DNA of 29,720 nt from Hofstenia miamia (Eukaryota; Xenacoelomorpha; Acoela; Hofsteniidae): the NCBI GenBank assembly GCA_900660155.1, contig CABFPE010001545.1, forward strand, positions 1 to 29,720, read 5' to 3'. Below the pieces are notes generated by a model that saw only the letters and a program-made list of their open reading frames with translations, was not told the DNA's origin and made no database searches. Positions 18,882 to 28,801 of the stretch are shown here, piece by piece (positions within the stretch are counted from its first letter, which is position 1; each line of letters begins with the position of its first letter). Position numbers and translations under genes: made by a program.

Positions 18882-19363
18882 AATTTGGGCCGGGCTTGGG
18901 CCTAATATATTAATTGGTATTTGAAATACAAGAAAAAATTCACTTGAAAACTTAAACTTTGCAAATGGTAAAAAACATTCTCTTTAAGTTTAACCAGCCC
19001 TGCATTGTTGGCTGGTGCAAAACTTCTAACATTTAAATTTTGTTTACAAGCAAAGAGCGTTTATGAAAATTCCACTTTTTGTGCTGATGTAAGTTGGCAG
19101 AAAATTTTGTAACTGAATTTTAAAAAATGATATGTTCCCTAAGCGATAAAAAGGACGACTACACACTCAATGCTAATTGATAGCAAAATGCAGTCATTTA
19201 CAGGAAGGGCTCATGTCTGTTTCGGGCCTACGACCCTGTATGACACCAAAATTTTCCAATCAAATTCATAGTGTAGTATTTGTTCCTCTATGAGGCACTA
19301 TCATTGGTGTAAAAGACAAATAATTTGGGCCGGGCTTGGCCTAAACAATTGGTGTTTTGAAAT
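18882..19363. repeat. Direct repeats of a GGGCCGGGCTTGG-containing sequence
   Basis: 18882-18927 and 19322-19363 share aatttgggccgggcttgg, then cctaa and aattggt...ttgaaat, with a small gap. After the second copy GC-rich complementary pieces follow (cccgggccgttcttgggccc) up to ctctg at 19410, which read on the - strand as CAGAG, a possible hAT-like end. The 400 bp between the copies hold nothing recognisable. Confidence 0.75.
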
Positions 19364-19404
19364 TTCCCGGGCCGTTCTTGGGCCCAAAAAATCTGCCCAA
19401 TTTC

Positions 19405-19411
<7 letters not shown>

Positions 19412-19448
<37 letters not shown>
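19412..19448. repeat. (AT)n microsatellite
   Basis: Uninterrupted AT dinucleotides directly after the possible CAGAG end at 19410. Confidence 0.96.
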
Positions 19449-19451
<3 letters not shown>

Positions 19452-19541
19452 ATTTGGTTGAGATGCTTTTGCCTCCTTACCGGTTTGTGAACATTTTTCT
19501 TCTTGATCATATATTGTTACCAAAGTCTTTGTAATACGTAA

Positions 19542-19622
19542 ACATAGGGTGGTTCAGACGTAGTTCTACTATTTTCATAATGTTGTCATAATAGTTGTTA
19601 CTTATGAACCACCCTGTATGTT
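19542..19622. mobile_element. Tiny mariner-type MITE (about 80 bp foldback)
   Basis: Inverted arms: acata(g)ggtggttca on the left (from 19542) and tgaaccaccctgtatgt on the right (to 19622). The ctactatt / aatagttgtt ends nearest the loop also pair. The right end, read inward, is TACAGGGTGGTTC, close to TA-flanked mariner/IS630-type ends. No coding capacity. Confidence 0.8.
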
Positions 19623-19936
19623 TAACAGGCAACTAAATCACGTCAGCTGAAATTTGCTATTGGTGAAGATGTGAATTCTGTCGACCCGTTTACTGAAAAT
19701 CCATCGTTTTAATATAGAATCACAAAACTGTTTATGTTCTTTCATTTCCATTAGAAAACTGCGTGATTATTCAAAGTACATTTTGCACTCTCTTTTTGAG
19801 CTTTACCTGTTTTCTTCAATGTAATCTTGTATATCATAAATATAAGATGGTTTCGATTTGCACATAATTCAAAATATCAGTTTCCCACTATTTTAATAGC
19901 TTGATACGTGTTAGTACTATGAAATTTCAATACATA

Positions 19937-20860
19937 CAGTGTGACCCAGAAGTATCTACCTTAACTTTTCCATAAAAATAAAGAAAAACCATTTAAACTT
20001 TTATTTAACATAAACATGTATCGAAATACAGTATTGGCAAACCACAAGTGCAGCTTTAATGGAAATTCAAACGTTCAATGGGTCGAATTGAAGTCCGGAG
20101 TTCGCAATATGTATATGAAACCGTTGAAAGTTCAACAATGAATTTTTGCATTGTTTCAGGAGTAACGGCAGCAAATGAATTTTGTACCGCTGTTCTGATG
20201 TGTTCAGATGTATGTGGTTAATGCTTAATAATCTCCACAATGAATTATCACAGGATGTAAGATCAGAGCTTTTGGAGGCCACTGGATCGGTCCGAATTTC
20301 CCAACCCACAGATTGCGAAAATGAGCATTCAGAAAATTTTAATGGTTTGCAGGTGTTAGAATTTAGACATTAGTTGGGTTCCAAGGTTTATATCTTTATG
20401 CAGAATTCGGCAAACACAAGTTTGTGGTATATATAACTCAGCTGAAATTTGCCTCGTGGATGCTGTTGCTGTATCGGCGATAAAACTGATTCAGACGAGA
20501 CTGTCTTCTCTTGCATTTAGCCGGCCACTCCTTTTGTTTTTTTATTGAGCCTGTTTCAAAGAGTTTTTTCTCCCACAATTTTTGTACGCGATGTTCAGGT
20601 GGTTCCTCATCAAACCTGTCTCGTAATTTCTTTCTTAATCCAATTATTGCCCGACGATCTCTATTCGATTCGTGCCACTAAACTGCTGCTAATATACGGT
20701 GTTCATCTATAAACTGACTTTTTTATTATTTCTAAAATGTAAATAATATTGATGCGATTAAACAACAAATTATATAAAGGGTGAACCAGAAGTAAAATAA
20801 ATAAATATTATCGATAATTGGTCATCTGGTAGTTAAAGTAGTTACTACTGCGTCCCCCTG
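19937..20860 (-). mobile_element. Mariner/Tc1-like transposon, internally deleted
   Basis: The left terminal repeat starts TA|CAGTGTGACCCAGAAGTA at 19935. The right one, reverse complemented from 20862, reads TA|CAGGGGGACGCAGTAGTA, and similarity continues for about 30 bp (TAC(C/T)TTAAC). TA dinucleotides flank both ends, as expected for the target duplication of IS630/Tc1/mariner elements. The interior carries a transposase relic on the - strand. At 924 bp it is shorter than a complete member (commonly 1.2-1.6 kb). Confidence 0.88.
20045..20722 (-). pseudogene. Mariner-type transposase relic
   Basis: Reading leftward from 20722: a helix-turn-helix N-terminus (WHESNRDRR, LRKKLRDRFDEEPP, LFETGSIKKQK), then in another frame a second DNA-binding helix (STRQISAEL, CVCRILHKDI), then a jump to the C-terminal catalytic region (GPIQWPPK, SSDLTSCDNSLW, where many relatives have SPDLTPLDFFLWG), then a helical tail (VTPETMQKFI). 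The frame changes at least twice. The first catalytic Asp region and much of the core are absent, so there was an internal deletion as well as frameshifts. The arrangement matches the long-HTH mariner-like transposases common in arthropods. Confidence 0.85.
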
Positions 20861-21404
20861 TATTTTGAAAATGGTTGATTATATTAAATTTAGCTGTTTG
20901 AATTTTCAATGAACGTTGACTAAAGTTCACAATGGTGTAATTACTTTATCTGATAGATATTCTTTGAAATAATTAGAAAAGATCTAATTTTCAGTTTCAC
21001 GCACTTGAGGAGAAAATTTGAAGAACCTTTCTATGTTTTCCTTGTATATTTTCATTGGAATTGTGAATTCTCCCTTTTCTCTCAATTGTTGCATAGAATT
21101 TCGCATAGATGTTAGGATTTATCCTCAATGTTAGTGTTGTTATTCAAATTTTGAAAATCATGGTTTAGAACGTTCTTGTATTCTATTCACTAGCTGGAAG
21201 TTGATGATTTGTTAGAACAAAAATCCACGAATTTTTGCATGTCTCTTAGTGGCCACACCGCTCACATTCGTTTTATTCTAAACTATGATTCGCTTCTTGA
21301 TTGATCAGTATGTTCCCCCTTTGTGGCAAAATTTAGATTATTCAGCACAATATATCAATGTTTTTCAAATTTTTCAATTTCATTTATTTACCCCAAATAA
21401 CTTT
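20861..21404. other. AT-rich spacer
   Basis: No supported feature. Confidence 0.6.
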
Positions 21405-21867
21405 TTAACCCTTTTCTGGCCACTGTTCATTACAATGAACAAGACAAAATCTGAAAAAGCTAAGTCACATTTTAAGGAAAATCTTTTTTAGTGGTTTATG
21501 TTGTTGCGTCTATGCCAAAAATGAAATCAGCCTAACTGAAAAGTTTCAATTTCAAAATTATTTTTTCGAAATGCTATTAACTATTGCTATATTTGTTCAC
21601 AAATATTTTCATTAGCATTAGGTATCCCTTAATATACATTATAATGACCAAAAATCTATAGGATTTGATGATTCCAGTGAACATAAACATTCATAAAAAT
21701 GAGGGGCTGGCCAGGGTTCATCACAATGAACATAGCTATTTTCCCACTAAAATAAGTTTATATTTATTTTTTCAATTATCAACATGCTTTTTGACGTATA
21801 TTTATCTAGAAAAATAGTCATATTAAAAAAATCAACTAACATACAATTTTGGCCTGAAAAGGGTTAA
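21405..21867. mobile_element. piggyBac-type MITE flanked by TTAA
   Basis: TTAA at 21405-21408 and 21864-21867 flank a 455 bp element. Its ends, CCCTTTTCTGGCC (21409-21421) and GGCCTGAAAAGGG (21851-21863), are inverted repeats with one mismatch. TTAA target plus CCC ends is the piggyBac signature. A 23 bp subterminal motif containing gttcat(t/c)acaatgaac, itself nearly palindromic, recurs at 21418-21440 and 21709-21731. No transposase remains. Confidence 0.92.
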
Positions 21868-21868
21868 G

Positions 21869-22042
21869 CAGTGGCGGCGGAAAGAATTGTCATTTGGGGG
21901 AGAGGGAATGGGGTGGTACACTTATTACATAACATACTCACTAATTGAGAATACTTTTGCTGCTTCAATTACTAAATTTAAAGAAGTTTTTTCTTAAACT
22001 TTAAATTTAGCTGGGCAACTGCCCCCGCTTGCACAGCCACTG
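21869..22042. mobile_element. Probable hAT-type MITE (174 bp)
   Basis: It begins CAGTGGCGGCGGA and ends with the inverse, ...AGCCACTG; only the outer 7 bp pair perfectly. Interior ggggg runs near the left end and gccccc near the right are typical of animal CAGTGGCGGA-type hAT elements. No clear 8 bp duplication (gggttaag versus tttttaaa). It abuts the piggyBac-type MITE. Confidence 0.6.
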
Positions 22043-22095
22043 TTTTTAAATAGTTTGCACTAGCGTTTAATTTGCAATGTATTTTTCAGGTAAAT

Positions 22096-22954
22096 ATGAG
22101 TGATTTAACTGGTTATGAATCTTTTCGACCGAAGAAGATTGAAAATCTATTAAAAGATATTGACGATTTATTTGCCTTACAAAAAGATGTGGATATTGGG
22201 TAGTAATTTTTGTTCATTTTCTCTTATTCAACTAATGAATTTCCTTGCTAACTGTCAATTTTGATTTTTTAGTGAACATAGATTTTAATAAATAATAGTT
22301 ATGATATATATATATATTCACAAGAGATGTTGAAATTCTCACTCTCCACTCCAGCATTGACTTTATTTTTAAAATTATTATTATTATATTTAGCCGAAAG
22401 TGTGATATCTATCCTTTGCACGAGATAGAGATGTATTCCGATTTAGAGAATGAAAGTAATAACATTTCTGCCAATTCATGTGGTTATAGCGATCAAGTAA
22501 CGAATTCAACGATTATGAATTCATCCAATCTGTAATGATTTTATTCTTTGTAGCTATATTTAAGATGTCTTTAAATATTAGGGATTTGCAATTATACATA
22601 GTATTGCAATGTATTAGCGGAGAAAAACATGCAATATATTGCAAAATTTTCGCTTTTCGCTTACCAATAACTATCTTGCAATATTTAAAGTACTGTATAA
22701 AAAACATTAACAAGAAATATAGCGTACATTTAAAAAGAATTGAAGTATTTAGATGTAAATTGTAAAATTTAACCTTTCTTCTTTTAATTTATATTTTGTG
22801 TATGTATACATTATAACCGTTGTTAATCGTTTGGGTATAAGTGAAAGAATATAGACTATTTCTTTCTGCATTTTTGAAGATTTTCTTGGCCATATGTATT
22901 TTTCTATCTTTAATTGCCGTTATATTAGAGAGTTCGGGTAAAAAAAAAGTATGC
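22096..22954 (+). CDS. Putative host gene, three exons, predicted single-pass membrane protein (partial)
   Basis: Exon 1: acceptor atttttcag at 22081-22089, ATG at 22096-22098, end at 22199 before GTAGTAAT. Exon 2: 22394-22531 after tatatttag and before GTAATG. Exon 3: 22855-22954 after an AG at 22853-22854 and before a strong GTAAGT. The exons join without breaking the frame (104, 138 and 100 nt; 114 codons). The product starts MSDLTGYESFRPKK, has an acidic, Asn/Ser-rich N-terminal region of about 80 residues, then one hydrophobic segment (LKIFLAICIFLSLIAVIL) and a basic KKK. If exon 2 is terminal, TAA 22533-22535 gives an 81-residue protein. The layout suggests a type II membrane protein, such as an ectoenzyme, whose outer domain lies beyond these exons; that is inference. 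The exon 3 acceptor has a poor pyrimidine tract. Family not recognised. Confidence 0.5.
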
Positions 22955-23121
22955 GTAAGTCTCACACGATTAGGTATAATCGATTCTATACTAGATAGAT
23001 ACAGTGATTTCTGCTGGTTGTAATTCATTCCAAGCTCACGGAGTCATCGCAAATTATGGTGCCGCCTTTATTCGGATCTGACCACATTAGAAGTATGATT
23101 GTCCCATTTTGCAGGATGAAC

Positions 23122-24519
23122 CATAGGTGTAAACCGGTCGGAAAATTGCCGACCCGACTGGTACCGGTGACAACTGAACCGGTTGACCGGCAGAACATTT
23201 TTCAAAGTCTAATTAAATATTTACATGAAAAATGCTATATATATAATGCATAAAAAATATAAAATTAGATTTTGAGAGCTAGATGTGACATTTCAATTGG
23301 ATTGAGAACAGGACTTGAATTTAATCTGAAATTCCCAAGAGTGAATTCCAACTTGCACGGATTATTATATATTTTAATATATATAAAACATGTTAGATAA
23401 AATAGGATAAGAGAATATTTATTTAGAAAAATTTTGACAATTAAATAACTGATAATTTATCTGAATAGCATCAATGAATTCACACAACACTATACACAAA
23501 TTATATAAATTATAAAAACACATCTTTCAAGCTATGAATAAAATACTATTGTACTACATTAATAACGAGTTATCACATTATCATCCATTACAGTTTGTAT
23601 TCTAGCAATGATTTACCAGAATTATATTTTTTCAATGTTTTTAGTTTCTCTAGGTTGCGAGTTTCAGGTTGGAATGGTTACATTAATACTCAAGGATTTA
23701 TTTAAAACGTCTTCCTTATACCTAATACATGTGAAAGTTTTGACCTAGAATTATGTTTATGAGTATTTCCCGTATTTTAATCGTATTACAATTTGGTAGG
23801 TTTTTATTAGCTTGCAGAATTTCAGCAGGGTACCGGTATGCAATATTGCGAGTTTTTTGGAAAGAGAATCGAAATTGAAATGTTTAAATTTAAAGAATGA
23901 GGTAACTTCAATTTTCATAAAATTCCTCATCAAAACTTAGTCAATCAAATTGTAAGTCGACGTTACAATTTAGGTTTTCTACCTTAGAAGAATGAAAAAT
24001 TATTGTATGTAAATTTAGACGTTAATAAATCTTCAGATTCGACTCATTTACCTTTCTTTATATTTAAGAATTTTTTTATATATTTAGTGACCACCTATTA
24101 TTTGCACTTAATCAAAACATCGTTGAAAACGAATTTCCGGAGATACTGAAAAAATCAGATATACACCTTTATATAAAAATGGAGATCCCCTTGTTGCTAA
24201 AAAGTATAGCCCTATCTGAATAACGCAACCTTTTACTAAATTATTTGAAAAGTACTGCACATACAAATCGACCAACTCCTTTACAATTGATGCAATTATG
24301 TCAATTACCAAAAAATATCCTCTAGTAAATCTCAATTTTTATCCAGTTGCAAAGAATTTTGGAATTTTGGCGATTAAACATGATGAAATTACGGATTTCA
24401 TCAAAATTCAATCAAGAGATGCTAGATCTTTTTCATTCACTAAGTTCTTATTTGACCGGTTTTAAATCGGTTCAAACCGGCCAGTCATAAAATACTGACC
24501 CGACCGGTTTACACGTATG
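23122..24519. mobile_element. 1.4 kb element with CCGGT-rich terminal inverted repeats (hAT-like)
   Basis: Left end CATAGGTGTAAACCGGTCGG at 23122-23141 and right end 24500-24519 are inverted copies with one mismatch. Both termini continue with clustered ccggt/accgg motifs (23129-23190 and 24450-24510), like subterminal transposase sites. The flanking 8-mers ggatgaac (23114-23121) and ggaggaag (24520-24527) agree at 6 of 8, a possible eroded 8 bp target duplication. The interior is AT-rich and encodes no transposase, but contains a LINE RT scrap. Confidence 0.75.
24020..24260 (+). pseudogene. Non-LTR retrotransposon RT fragment (N-terminal part)
   Basis: Read in two or three frames, the + strand shows the conserved opening of a LINE reverse transcriptase: NKSSDSTHLP (usually NKSSGPDGIP), FPEILKKSDI, then GDPLVAKKYSPI (usually KKGDPxxxxNYRPIS) and FTKLFEKY. 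The fragment stops before the catalytic motifs. It lies inside the CCGGT-ended element and in the opposite direction to the LINE at 24530-27010, so it is a separate relic. Confidence 0.7.
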
Positions 24520-24639
24520 GGAGGAAGGCTGACACCCAGAAACAATATTTTGTCATATCTTGGAATACTTAGAAAGTCTTGCGGGATTTTGCATTTCCCC
24601 GCATTTGAATTTGTATTTATTAAGAATCATTTTATTTTT

Positions 24640-25260
24640 ATCAGCTCAGTTTTTAAAATGTGTAAATTCTGTAAAAACTCCGCTAGCGCAGTTTTTAGTA
24701 ATAGGAGTAACAGCTGTTATATTGTGAGCATATTTGATCATGCGATTATTCGAAAACTTGGAACAAGGTCGTAAATAAGAATTGAAAAATAAATTGACCC
24801 AGAATGGATCCCTGAGGAATTTCAGTTTTAATGGCAATATTACCACTTTTCTCCATTCCATATACTACCCTCAAACTCCAATTTGACAAGTAATTGTGGA
24901 AATCCATGCCCATTATCTTTTTAATAAATTATGAGGATTCTGTCAAAACCTTTACTGAAATCGGGGCATTAAATAATTGCGCCGCTAAGCTGATTTTTGT
25001 CCAACTCAATAGTTATAAATCTAGTACTTTGATAATAGCGGCGAATGTACTAGAATGTTTTTTATACACAAATTGTAATACATCATTATTGCTATGTAAT
25101 GTTTCATCCATAGTTTTTAAGAATTTTTTCTAGGATCTTTACAGGTATTGGTAATATAGAAGTTGAATTTGGGAATAGGCTTAACGTTAAGAGGGTTTCA
25201 TTTACATGGGATTGTTCTGTGCAAAATATAGCAGTTTATAATGTTATGTAATGGTTCTGC
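24640..25260 (-). pseudogene. LINE reverse transcriptase relic
   Basis: Motifs in order: SILPIPVKILEKILK, QFVYKKHSSTFAAIIKVLD, DFSKGFDRI at 24942-24962 (motif A; usually DFSKAFD), LSNWSLRVVYG, then PQGSILG (24797-24817). The catalytic YADD box has decayed to YAHN (24721-24732), so both metal-binding Asp residues of motif C are lost. Frame changes and a stop separate the pieces. Confidence 0.88.
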
Positions 25261-25329
25261 CATAGATGCAGCATGTTCTTGATATGAAATAGTTTTCAGT
25301 TCATCGCTACCTGCACATTTTTTACATCT

Positions 25330-26270
25330 AAGCTCTCCAGCATCTTGTAACCTTTATACATTTCTGCAGTGCACTATTGGTCCATTTTAATATTTCATTA
25401 TTCAAATCAACAGAGTAACTACATTTATTAGGTGTAATTCCTATAGCTTCTTTCTCTTCAATTGCAACAAACACTTTAGGGATTACACCTAAAGCCTCAT
25501 GCAAGATTTCGTAAAATGCATCAACTTTCTTGTTCAACTCAGTTTCATTATATATAAAACTGAAATCTGTTGTGTTCATTTGTCTTAGGCGTTTATCCAA
25601 GTTACATTTACATACTCTTTGAAAAATATCGCGATGAACTCTTTCAACAAGTGGGGCTAAATGACACATCTTGTGCTTAGATTCACCAAGGGGAGGTAAT
25701 AATTTCATCTTATTATAGTATTTATGAATAGTATCAGAAATAATATAGTTCTCTTGTGAGTGGGATTCAATGTATTATCGGTAAGAACCAAGGAGTCAAG
25801 TATGCAAAACAAATTGTTTTTAGTAGTTAGAATTAAAATCACCAAAAAATATAATTGGCAAATCAGGATTATCAGAATATCATCAACAGTGTCAACAAGA
25901 AAATTTGCGACATGTCTATATTCAATGCTGCTTAGATGTGGAGGAATATAGATAGATGTAAGGATACAAAATTTACTTGCAATTGCTACGAATTCAATGT
26001 AGCAAGAAATATGAACAGCAAACTTGAGAGTGTCCCACATTTAAAGAGGGCCAAATACATACTCCACCACGTTTATCAGCTCTATTATGCATTATAGAAG
26101 CTTGATAATTTGGAATATTAGAATTCGAGCTTTCATTTTTATCAGAATTCAACTCTCGCTAGTTGCAACAAAATCTGGTTTCAGATAGGAAGCAAGTAAT
26201 TTCAATTAATCCATTTTAGTCCGTACTGACTGAGAATTACAATATAAAAATGAGGAGTATTAGTCTTCTA
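25330..26270 (-). pseudogene. LINE apurinic-type endonuclease and linker relic
   Basis: The start resembles the canonical opening LYxNxQSxRxKMDEL (here LYCNSQSVRTKMD), followed by PDFVATSES, NIPNYQASIMHNRADKRGG, SIYIPP and GDFN at 25832-25843; all are landmarks of the LINE endonuclease that nicks the target. The pieces lie in at least three frames. A 126-codon open frame (25708-25328) covers the linker toward RT and is the longest intact piece. The protein is not functional. Confidence 0.85.
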
Positions 26271-26309
26271 GTAAAACACTCATTAGAACTTTTTCTTCAT
26301 TTGTGAAAA

Positions 26310-27010
26310 GCTTTAGTTTTTTATTGGTTAAGTTTTTGCGATCGACACCTTTTTGAATAAGTTCATATCTTTTAGCTAATAATTTTTTCCTGAAGTTCTC
26401 TATCGGATATAATAAGATCAAATTTAATAACTATTACTCAATAAACATTAAAAAATTCCACGCAGCACCAACATCTACAGCTAACATACGTTTGCGATTA
26501 GAATGATACCTACTAATTCGATAAACATTTCTGAAAATATTTTCATTTGATCCAAGATATTCAACTAAACTCCTGGCCATCTCCATATCCTTTATAATTC
26601 TATGCCAGTAATTCTTCTCATTTTGCTTGTCACATCCAAGAATGCGAATTTTAATTTTTTACGTTTTTACCACAGCTACGAATTACTCTTTCTAACGTAT
26701 TATTTTTTACTCGTATGTCGTTCCAGGATTTATTAACGTCTTGTGCAAATTTCATAATTGATTTTTGGTTCTGAATGATCTTCTCCTTTATAAAATGTAA
26801 ATTCATATGACAACTCGTAGAAGTTCCCTCAATAATATTTTTACCGTTTTCAACACATTTGTTCCAAAAGGACAGGGAATTATCCGAATATTTAATAATC
26901 AACATCATTCCATCTTTTTCAAATTGACTGCATGATACGGGATTGTGCTGCGATACCAAGCAGAGGCAGCAATTAAAACATTCGTCATTAGGGATAATTT
27001 TGCCTTCCAA
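26310..27010 (-). pseudogene. LINE ORF1-like protein relic
   Basis: A 119-codon frame (27010-26651) has an N-terminal Cys-rich patch (CFNCCLC) and a helical region. A second frame continues (26650-26430) with IRILGCDKQNEKN, ENIFRNVYRISRYHSNRKR and MLAVDV, the pattern of the RRM-type domain in LINE ORF1 proteins (a VYRIGR-like motif). A third (26390-26270) reads LLAKRYELIQKGVDRKN, like the C-terminal segment. ORF1 proteins bind element RNA. The assignment rests on order and pattern. Confidence 0.6.
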
Positions 27011-28071
27011 TGTATTACTTGTTTAAGTCTGAGTTTAGCATTATCAGAGAGAGTTTAGTATACACGACCATTCTTTCTCACTTTCAAATTATGCTTAAGC
27101 GTATTTCCGCCACTTACTAATTTTTGCGAACTGGTTCAATGATTTCTGCAATTATACCGATTTAATAAATTGCATTTCTTTAAAAAAATATTTTGCCGTA
27201 TTTTTTTTAATACAAAAAAAGAATTGTTTTAAATATTAGCATGGTTTTAATTTTTTTACATTTCTTGTTGCACCGTCTTGATGATTCAGAATCGTCCACT
27301 AAGCTTAACCAACCGTGTATTCGTTTAAACGGACAAATCGTGAGTCATAGGCGCATCTATTGGCCAACGTGCTTGAATGTGATGTAGAAAATTTGTACTA
27401 AAGCGTATTGCTGTGCCTAAAGTGTTTGAAAAGATTAACAATTTTTATTGAAAATTTCGTTCTTTAAAAAAATTCTCTCCAAACCAAATGTTCAAGGAAA
27501 TATCAGGTTTAAAACCCGTTGAGTCAACAGCGAACTTTAACTTTGTCTTGATATGTCGATTGACCTCCTAAACCCATGGAGGTGTTCCGTGTCCCAAGTC
27601 AGAGGTCGCGACCCCGAAATGTTTAAAAAAAATTCCAGGTTCATCAAAAAATTTTTAAAAATTCCCAGACTGGTTAAAGTTAATATTTAGGAATATCTGC
27701 ATTTCTAAATTGCTTACAAAGCCGTCTTTTCTAATCAGATGAAGCAAATGCGACCATACTGATTATTTTTCCAATAATATTTAAGTTGGCGATCACTAAT
27801 TAGTCCCAAATCCATTATTAGCTGGGTTTCTTTTTTAAGTGATCAATGCATTTAGCAATTGTGTAGCATAAATTGCAAAAAATTGTCAACGTATTTCAAC
27901 TTTCATAAGTTACTCATCTATGAAAGTAAAACAGATTATTGGTGAGAGTGATTTCTTTTTTGTTTTGCAACCTGTATATTCTTTGCGATATCTTAATGAG
28001 ATTCTAGGACGTAAATTATAGCATGATATGCCGCTTTCATTTAATCCTTTCTTATGTTAATAGCTCAGTCC
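27011..28071. other. AT-rich stretch without supported genes
   Basis: Contains an isolated 10 bp palindrome ggtcgcgacc (27604-27613), a motif often found near hAT ends, but no partner end was located. Confidence 0.55.
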
Positions 28072-28289
28072 AATGCGATACTTAACACAGGCCATGCAGC
28101 GATACCAAATTAAGAATTATCGAAGGCGGGCGAATATATATTGAAGGAAATGCTTCATTTTCACATTATTTTTTTGCAATTTAAAAATTCTGAATAAGTT
28201 TGTTGAATATCAATAAATATCAAATTAATTAAAATTTTAACCACAATTTATACTAATTATTAGCATGGAAAAATAAAAATAAAAACAAA

Positions 28290-28790
28290 TTAAGTGAATT
28301 TGCTTAATTTTCTATTAATGCCATCTTTAAAGAAAGTACTAAATTTACAATTGTTATTGAGATATATATTCACCAAGGTCCTCAAAACGGTGACTTCGGA
28401 TATATTGAAGGCATACATTTCAGAAATAAACTCAAACGCGCCAATTAATTTGTTTCTGCAGTATTTTGATGATGAATTTACAAAGAAGCCTGTAGCAGAA
28501 AGATGCAAAATTATAAAAATTGCTTGATGGATAGTGCAATCTTCCGCGATTTATTAAGTCTGTAAATTCGCAATTAAAAACTTCACCATCTCCTACTAAA
28601 TTGGGATGTTTTTTACAGATGTATCCACATACGTAAACAAGAGCATTCTGACAGTTAACATCGATCATATCATTGAAATAAACTAAATTGCCATCACTTC
28701 TAGATCTTCTTCACTCAAATCTTCACTACAAAGTGAACACCGATGATTACGATAGAATTCATTCGGCAATCATTTAAAGTAGTTCAGAGT
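28290..28790 (-). pseudogene. C-terminal remnant of the P/THAP transposase
   Basis: Going leftward: LPNEFYRNHRCSLCSEDL with CxxC, a stop, then in another frame NALVYVCGYICKKH, FTDLINRGRLHYPS and a helical tail, then a third frame ending KDGINRKLSKFT before the TIR. The (Y)VxGY(I/V)xKK and LxxRGxLxYPS motifs are characteristic of the C-terminus of P/THAP9-like transposases. Only about 130 bp separate this from the end of the THAP frame, so the catalytic domain was deleted. Confidence 0.75.
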
Positions 28791-28801
28791 AACTTGTCGC
28801 A

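Larger units (their letters stand above)
24530..27010 (-). mobile_element. Degraded LINE (non-LTR retrotransposon)
   Basis: In order on the - strand: ORF1-like protein, endonuclease, linker and RT, that is, a CR1/jockey-like layout. Every part is frameshifted. It ends at the right boundary of the CCGGT-ended element, so its 3' end is missing or displaced. The 5' limit is not defined. Confidence 0.85.

Noticed and set aside
20182..20373. + strand 63-codon frame
   Set aside because: It is antisense to the mariner transposase relic, whose motifs are on the - strand.
22535..22765. 76-codon frame after exon 2
   Set aside because: It lies in the inferred second intron, is AT-rich and resembles no protein; exon 3 joins in frame without it.
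22841..23023. Exon 3 region read through the GTAAGT to a stop at about 23023
   Set aside because: A near-consensus donor at 22955 makes splicing more likely; the read-through frame has only a faint, unconvincing resemblance to the Cys-rich start of M13 peptidase ectodomains.
27604..27613. ggtcgcgacc palindrome as a hAT end
   Set aside because: No partner end or target duplication was found; 10 bp alone is too little.
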